A stretch of 10,305 nucleotides of DNA, from NCBI GenBank assembly GCA_015522395.1, contig WAMH01000052.1, forward strand, positions 1 through 10,305, read 5' to 3'. The stretch comes from Thermococcus sp. Its GTDB lineage: Archaea > Methanobacteriota_B > Thermococci > Thermococcales > Thermococcaceae. The notes beneath the pieces are model-generated. The model was not told where the DNA came from, searched no databases, and was given only the letters and a program-made list of their open reading frames with translations. The translations under genes and the position numbers were made by a program. Positions 7,420 to 10,305 of the stretch are shown in pieces (position 1 is the first letter of the stretch; the number at the start of each line of letters is the position of its first letter).

Positions 7420-8119
7420 ACGTCACATCTCTCAGCTGGAAGCCGTCAAAGACGGGCCCGTCGCGACACACGAGGTACTTTCCAAGGTTGCAGGAGCCGC
7501 AGACCCCTATACCACACTTCATGTAGCGCTCCGCCGAAATCTGGACGTTTTTGTAGTCCATAACCCTCAAAACGGCTTTCAGCATCGCTTCCGGGCCGCA
7601 GGCGTAGGCCCCTTCGAATTCACCCCTTCTCTCCGCCAGGACATCGGTCGGGGAGCCCTTCCTCCCGGCGGAGCCGTCGTCAGTCGTTATTACGACCTCG
7701 TCCACGTAGTCTTCGACGTCAAGAAGTGCCAGCTCCTCTCTGGAGCGGGCACCGTAGATGAGCGTGACCCCCTCGAAGTCCTCCCCCCAGGCCCTTGCAA
7801 GAGCGTAGAGGGGTGGAATCCCTATTCCCCCGGCGACGAGCGCTACTCTGTCCCACTTCCTCTCGAAGCCCCTGCCGTAGGGGCCCCGAATCCAGAGCCT
7901 TTCGCCTTCCTCAAGCTCGAAGAGCCTTGAGGTGAAGGGCCCGACGCGTTTAACGACCAAAAGGTCCTTCCAGGCCAGGCTGAAGGGCTTTTCCCCGACT
8001 CCCGGAAGCCAGACCATCACGAACTGGCCCGGTGTGAAGTCGAACCCCTTCGAGAGCCTGAAGGCCCTCACGTCTTTGGCGACCTCCCATGTTTCCCTGA
8101 GCTCAACCACGGTGTACAT
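7418..8119 (-). CDS. pyrK: Dihydroorotate dehydrogenase electron-transfer subunit
   Basis: A 233-residue FAD and [2Fe-2S] protein that takes electrons from the FMN of PyrD and passes them to NAD+. The N-terminal FAD barrel carries KPFSL (44-48), the position of the R-x-Y/F-S FAD motif; here the first residue is Lys rather than Arg. The NAD domain has VAGGIGIPPLYALA (95-108) and the late YACGPEAML. The [2Fe-2S] ligands C202, C207, C210 and C218 (CGIGVCGSC...C) are complete. The pyrK start overlaps the pyrC 3' end by 17 bases, so the pair is probably co-translated. It is separated from pyrD by the pyrBIE block, so stoichiometry must be set across different promoters. Related sulfide dehydrogenase/NfnA-type subunits share this layout; the neighbouring pyr genes favour PyrK. 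Confidence 0.93.
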   Translation of the reverse strand: MYTVVELRETWEVAKDVRAFRLSKGFDFTPGQFVMVWLPGVGEKPFSLAWKDLLVVKRVGPFTSRLFELEEGERLWIRGPYGRGFERKWDRVALVAGGIGIPPLYALARAWGEDFEGVTLIYGARSREELALLDVEDYVDEVVITTDDGSAGRKGSPTDVLAERRGEFEGAYACGPEAMLKAVLRVMDYKNVQISAERYMKCGIGVCGSCNLGKYLVCRDGPVFDGFQLRDVT

Positions 8120-9326
8120 TTAAACGAACCCCCTCCGGCTTCCCTACGATCTCATCTCCCTCCATAACGACCCTTCCACGGAGAATTGCCATCACAACCT
8201 TCCCTTTAAGCTTCCGCCCCTCCCAGGGGCTCCACTTCGATTTCGTGTAGAACTCCTCGGGCTTAACCGTCCACTCCCTTTTGAGGTCAACGACTGTAAA
8301 AGTCGCCTCGTTTCCAACCTCGAAGTCCCTTCCCCTTATCCCGAAGACCCTCACGGGGTTGTCGTGCATCTTCTCAACAATGTCAAAGACCGTGATGATT
8401 CCCCTGTTCACCGCGTCCAGGAGCAGGGCAACCTCCGTTTCAAGGCCGGGAATCCCGGCGGAGCCCCTTTCTTTGTCCTCGACTGTATGGGGCGCATGGT
8501 CGCTCGCGATTATCGGAATTTTTGAGAAGTTCCCCCACAGGGCCCTAACGTGTTCTTCGCTTCTCAGGGGCGGGTAAACCTTGAGGAGCGGGTTTTTCTC
8601 GTAGTCCTTCTTCGTCAGAAGCAGGTGGTGGGGCGTTACCTCGAAGCTCACCCAGGGAAGGTTCTCACGCAGTATGGCATTTATCCCACCGCTCGTTGAG
8701 ACGTGGCAAACGTTGAGGGGCTTTCTCAGCTTTCTGGCCACTTTAAGGGCCCGCTCTATGGCCCTCTCCTCAACCTCCGGCGGTCTTTGAGGTTTCTCCT
8801 TTATCAGCTCCGCCTCTTCCGCGTGGACGCTCAAAACGCCCGGGGAGCAGGAGTAATCGGCCTCGAAGTTTTCTGAATAAACCTCTCCCGTTGAGGCCCC
8901 CATGAAGGCCTTGTAGAAGTCCGCCTTTACCTTTCTGGCCTCCTCGCAGTTGTCCCTCATGAGAAAGCTCAGGGCGTAGTCGGTGTAGGCTTTTCGCCGG
9001 AAGAGCTCGAGGCGTTTTTCGAACGTTTTGGAGTCCAAAACCGGCGGTTTTGTGTTGGGTATATCGGAGACTGCCGTTATTCCACCGTGAAGGGCCGCTT
9101 TGGTTCCGCTCTCAACGGTTTCCTTTTTCCTCTCCTCGAAGTCCCTAAGGTGAACGTGGGTGTCTATCAGCCCCGGAAGGACGATGTGGTCACGAAGATC
9201 GAGCGTTTTCCTCCCGTTGAGATCGTGAAGCGCTATGCGGGATATTTTGGCCCCATCCACCCCTATACTGCCTTTCAGAACATGACCTCCGATAATGAAC
9301 CTTCCCTTCAAAACGAGATCGTGCAT
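8103..9326 (-). CDS. pyrC: Dihydroorotase
   Basis: Cyclises carbamoyl aspartate to dihydroorotate. It is a 407-residue amidohydrolase-fold protein of the class I (bacterial/archaeal long) type. Metal and substrate residues visible are H57, H59 and R61 in DTHVHLRDF, a probable carboxylated lysine K139 in FYKAFMGAS, H168 (SVHAEE), H208 (VCHVST), the YPPLR segment (251-255) and D276 in SDHAPH. The C-terminal beta-sandwich (GNEATFTVVDL and GKVVMAILRGRVVM) is intact. The start ATG has only a weak ribosome site (GGGCGGG) and sits about 8 bases after the predicted transcription start. It is the first gene of pyrC-pyrK. Hydantoinase relatives share the fold, but the context settles the call. Confidence 0.95.
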   Translation of the reverse strand: MHDLVLKGRFIIGGHVLKGSIGVDGAKISRIALHDLNGRKTLDLRDHIVLPGLIDTHVHLRDFEERKKETVESGTKAALHGGITAVSDIPNTKPPVLDSKTFEKRLELFRRKAYTDYALSFLMRDNCEEARKVKADFYKAFMGASTGEVYSENFEADYSCSPGVLSVHAEEAELIKEKPQRPPEVEERAIERALKVARKLRKPLNVCHVSTSGGINAILRENLPWVSFEVTPHHLLLTKKDYEKNPLLKVYPPLRSEEHVRALWGNFSKIPIIASDHAPHTVEDKERGSAGIPGLETEVALLLDAVNRGIITVFDIVEKMHDNPVRVFGIRGRDFEVGNEATFTVVDLKREWTVKPEEFYTKSKWSPWEGRKLKGKVVMAILRGRVVMEGDEIVGKPEGVRLNVHRG

Positions 9327-9355
9327 TGAAGCCCGCCCGGGGTTTTTCGGGGAGG

Positions 9356-9371
9356 GTTTTAAGGTTTTCGT
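9356..9371 (-). promoter_or_regulatory. pyrC promoter (BRE/TATA)
   Basis: Read on the minus strand this is CGAAAACC followed by TTAAAAC, a good match to archaeal BRE plus TATA. The TATA core is at 9357-9362 and predicts a start near 9333-9335, giving pyrC a leader of about 8 bases. The element is between the end of the nitrilase remnant (9384) and the pyrC ATG (9326), so pyrC can be transcribed on its own. Another AT-rich box (TTTAAAAG, about 9381-9388) overlaps the remnant's stop codon and is a second, weaker candidate. Confidence 0.55.
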
Positions 9372-9383
9372 TCCTTCCCTCTT

Positions 9384-10062
9384 TTAAACTGCGGCTTTTC
9401 CACACAGTGAAAACTCCTTTGAGGGCCTCAAAAGCCCTCCGTTTTCATCGAAGACCCAGGCGCCGCCCGATGGATAGCTGTTCACGATGAAAGCCCTAAC
9501 GCCAAGGAGCCTAACCGGAGCCTAACCCGCTCGGCCATTATCCCAACGTCCTCCTCGTTCGGCTGGCCGTAATCCGGCGAGTACTCCATCGGCACGAAGA
9601 GGTAGTCCGGCCTTTCCCACCTCACCCACTTTAGAATGCGTTTGTTGTAGAGGTCGCCGCAGATGATTATCACCACCTTCCCGAACTCAGTTTTGGCCGT
9701 TCTCACAGTGTTGCCCGTGCAGAACTTGTGAGGTTCCTAAAACTTGCGGTGCTTTAGGAGAACCTCTCCGTTTCTGCAGATCAAGAGGGCGGAGTTGTAA
9801 ACGCAGCTTTTGTAAGGCTCAAGGAGGCCAAAGACGACGTAAACGCCGGCCTTTCTCGCGAGTGAGCTTACGTGCTCGACTATCTCATTGTAAAGCCCTG
9901 CCCCGGAGAAATCCCACTCCTCAGAGCAGGTGAGACAGTACCCTGGGAAGACGAGAAAGTCCGGGCTATAGGCTAAAGCCTCCTTAAAGCGTTTCTCAAA
10001 CTCCCCCAGTTTGTCTCGAAGTTCCCAACCTCAACACGCACCGGAATTAACGCGACCCTCAT
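9384..10062 (-). pseudogene. Decayed nitrilase-superfamily (carbon-nitrogen hydrolase) gene
   Basis: Minus-strand translation gives a nitrilase-like protein only if lesions are repaired. It starts at the ATG 10060-10062 (MRVALIPVRVEVGNFE). The frame is lost at a C5 run (10003-10007), where one more base restores WGEFEKRFKEALA. It then runs to an in-frame TAG (9737-9739) just after KHRKF, resumes as EPHKFCTGN, and passes the catalytic-Cys segment VVIIICGDLYN. At 9506-9527 an 11-bp tandem duplication shifts the frame again. Removing one copy restores a C-terminus (VNSYPSGGAWVFDENGG) ending at TAA 9384-9386. The repaired protein would be about 222 residues, somewhat short for the family. The Lys and Cys of the Glu-Lys-Cys triad survive, but the Glu position reads Gly (FPGYCLT). 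A strong GGAGGTG ribosome site (10068-10074) shows it was once translated. The original substrate is unknown. Confidence 0.87.
9506..9527. repeat. 11-bp tandem duplication inside the nitrilase pseudogene
   Basis: GGAGCCTAACC occurs twice back to back, at 9506-9516 and 9517-9527. Eleven bases is not a multiple of three, and deleting one copy rejoins the reading frame across MAERVRL and LGVRAFIVNSYPSGG. This is therefore a direct record of a slippage-type mutation that broke the gene. Confidence 0.85.
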
Positions 10063-10305
10063 TACTGCACCTCCAGCTTCTCAGAGGTCCAAAAAATCTT
10101 CTCGACGAGTTCTTGAGGTAAATCATCAGGATCCTGATATTTTGTAATGTCCTTCATGAGATCGTCAAGCTCCTTCAGCGTTTCAAGGTTCTTCTCGATG
10201 AGAACTTTCCTCCTCGTGGAGTTGCTGAAGCTGACTACTTGAAAAAACAAATGGTAGTTGGACATGGCCGAGAACATTAGCTGAAATCTCTCGTCATTCT
10301 TGTAC
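10062..10305 (-). CDS. 3' part of a gene of unknown function (partial)
   Basis: The minus-strand frame is open from the right edge of the window to the TAA at 10062-10064, giving 80 visible residues; an internal ATG at 10275-10277 exists, but no stop precedes it in the window, so the gene probably begins outside. The family is not recognised. The visible chain has an aromatic-rich stretch (SNYHLFFQVVSFS) followed by a charged helical region (LIEKNLETLKELDDLMKDI) and a C-terminal helix ending in EKLEVQ; a small helical domain is likely. The stop overlaps the nitrilase-remnant start (TAATG), so the two were once coupled. The stretch looks more AT-rich than the pyr genes. Confidence 0.6.
   Translation of the reverse strand, partial: YKNDERFQLMFSAMSNYHLFFQVVSFSNSTRRKVLIEKNLETLKELDDLMKDITKYQDPDDLPQELVEKIFWTSEKLEVQ

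Noticed and set aside
10125..10138. Perfect 14-bp palindrome ATCAGGATCCTGAT
   Set aside because: It lies inside a coding frame away from any start, and one palindrome of this length is roughly what chance gives in 10 kb.

Overview
The window looks like chromosomal DNA of a hyperthermophilic euryarchaeon of the order Thermococcales, most likely Thermococcus or a close relative. The reasons are: an archaeal MptE-type pterin pyrophosphokinase; a Mut7-C RNase protein; a two-subunit aspartate carbamoyltransferase with a separate zinc-binding PyrI; proteins rich in Glu, Lys and AGG-coded Arg; GGTG-type Shine-Dalgarno sites; archaeal BRE/TATA promoters; and very tight packing of genes. The assignment rests on remembered family features, with no database search.

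Layout. 1-233 holds the 3' end of an unidentified plus-strand gene. 217-1385 (minus) is a coupled pair, a Mut7-C RNase-like protein followed by MptE. 1451-2200 (plus) is a PhnP-like metallo-beta-lactamase-fold hydrolase. 2191-3057 (minus) is an unidentified exported or membrane-anchored protein, and 3122-3685 (plus) is a nitroreductase-family protein. 3725-9326 is a nearly complete pyrimidine biosynthesis cluster in three blocks: pyrD-pyrF (minus), pyrB-pyrI-pyrE (plus) and pyrC-pyrK (minus). 9384-10062 (minus) is a decayed nitrilase-superfamily gene. 10062 to the right edge (minus) is the 3' part of a gene of unknown function whose stop overlaps the start of the nitrilase remnant.

How the genes work together. 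PyrB/PyrI joins carbamoyl phosphate to aspartate and PyrC closes the ring. PyrD oxidises dihydroorotate and PyrK carries the electrons away. PyrE adds ribose phosphate from PRPP and PyrF decarboxylates to UMP. No carAB-type carbamoyl-phosphate synthetase is present; Pyrococcus is known to use a carbamate-kinase-like enzyme for this step. The pyrD and pyrB blocks diverge from one 140-bp region that carries a tandem GATCTTCA repeat. The pyrBIE and pyrCK blocks converge on a hairpin terminator that contains the pyrE stop codon.

I did not find a clearly new multi-gene system. The points most worth a second look are the nitrilase pseudogene, where each lesion can be read (one-base deletion, nonsense codon, 11-bp tandem duplication and probable loss of the catalytic Glu); the PhnP-like hydrolase with both zinc sites intact, which could plausibly handle a breakdown product of PRPP; the candidate operator between pyrD and pyrB; the N-terminal extension of PyrE; and the sequon-rich exported protein.
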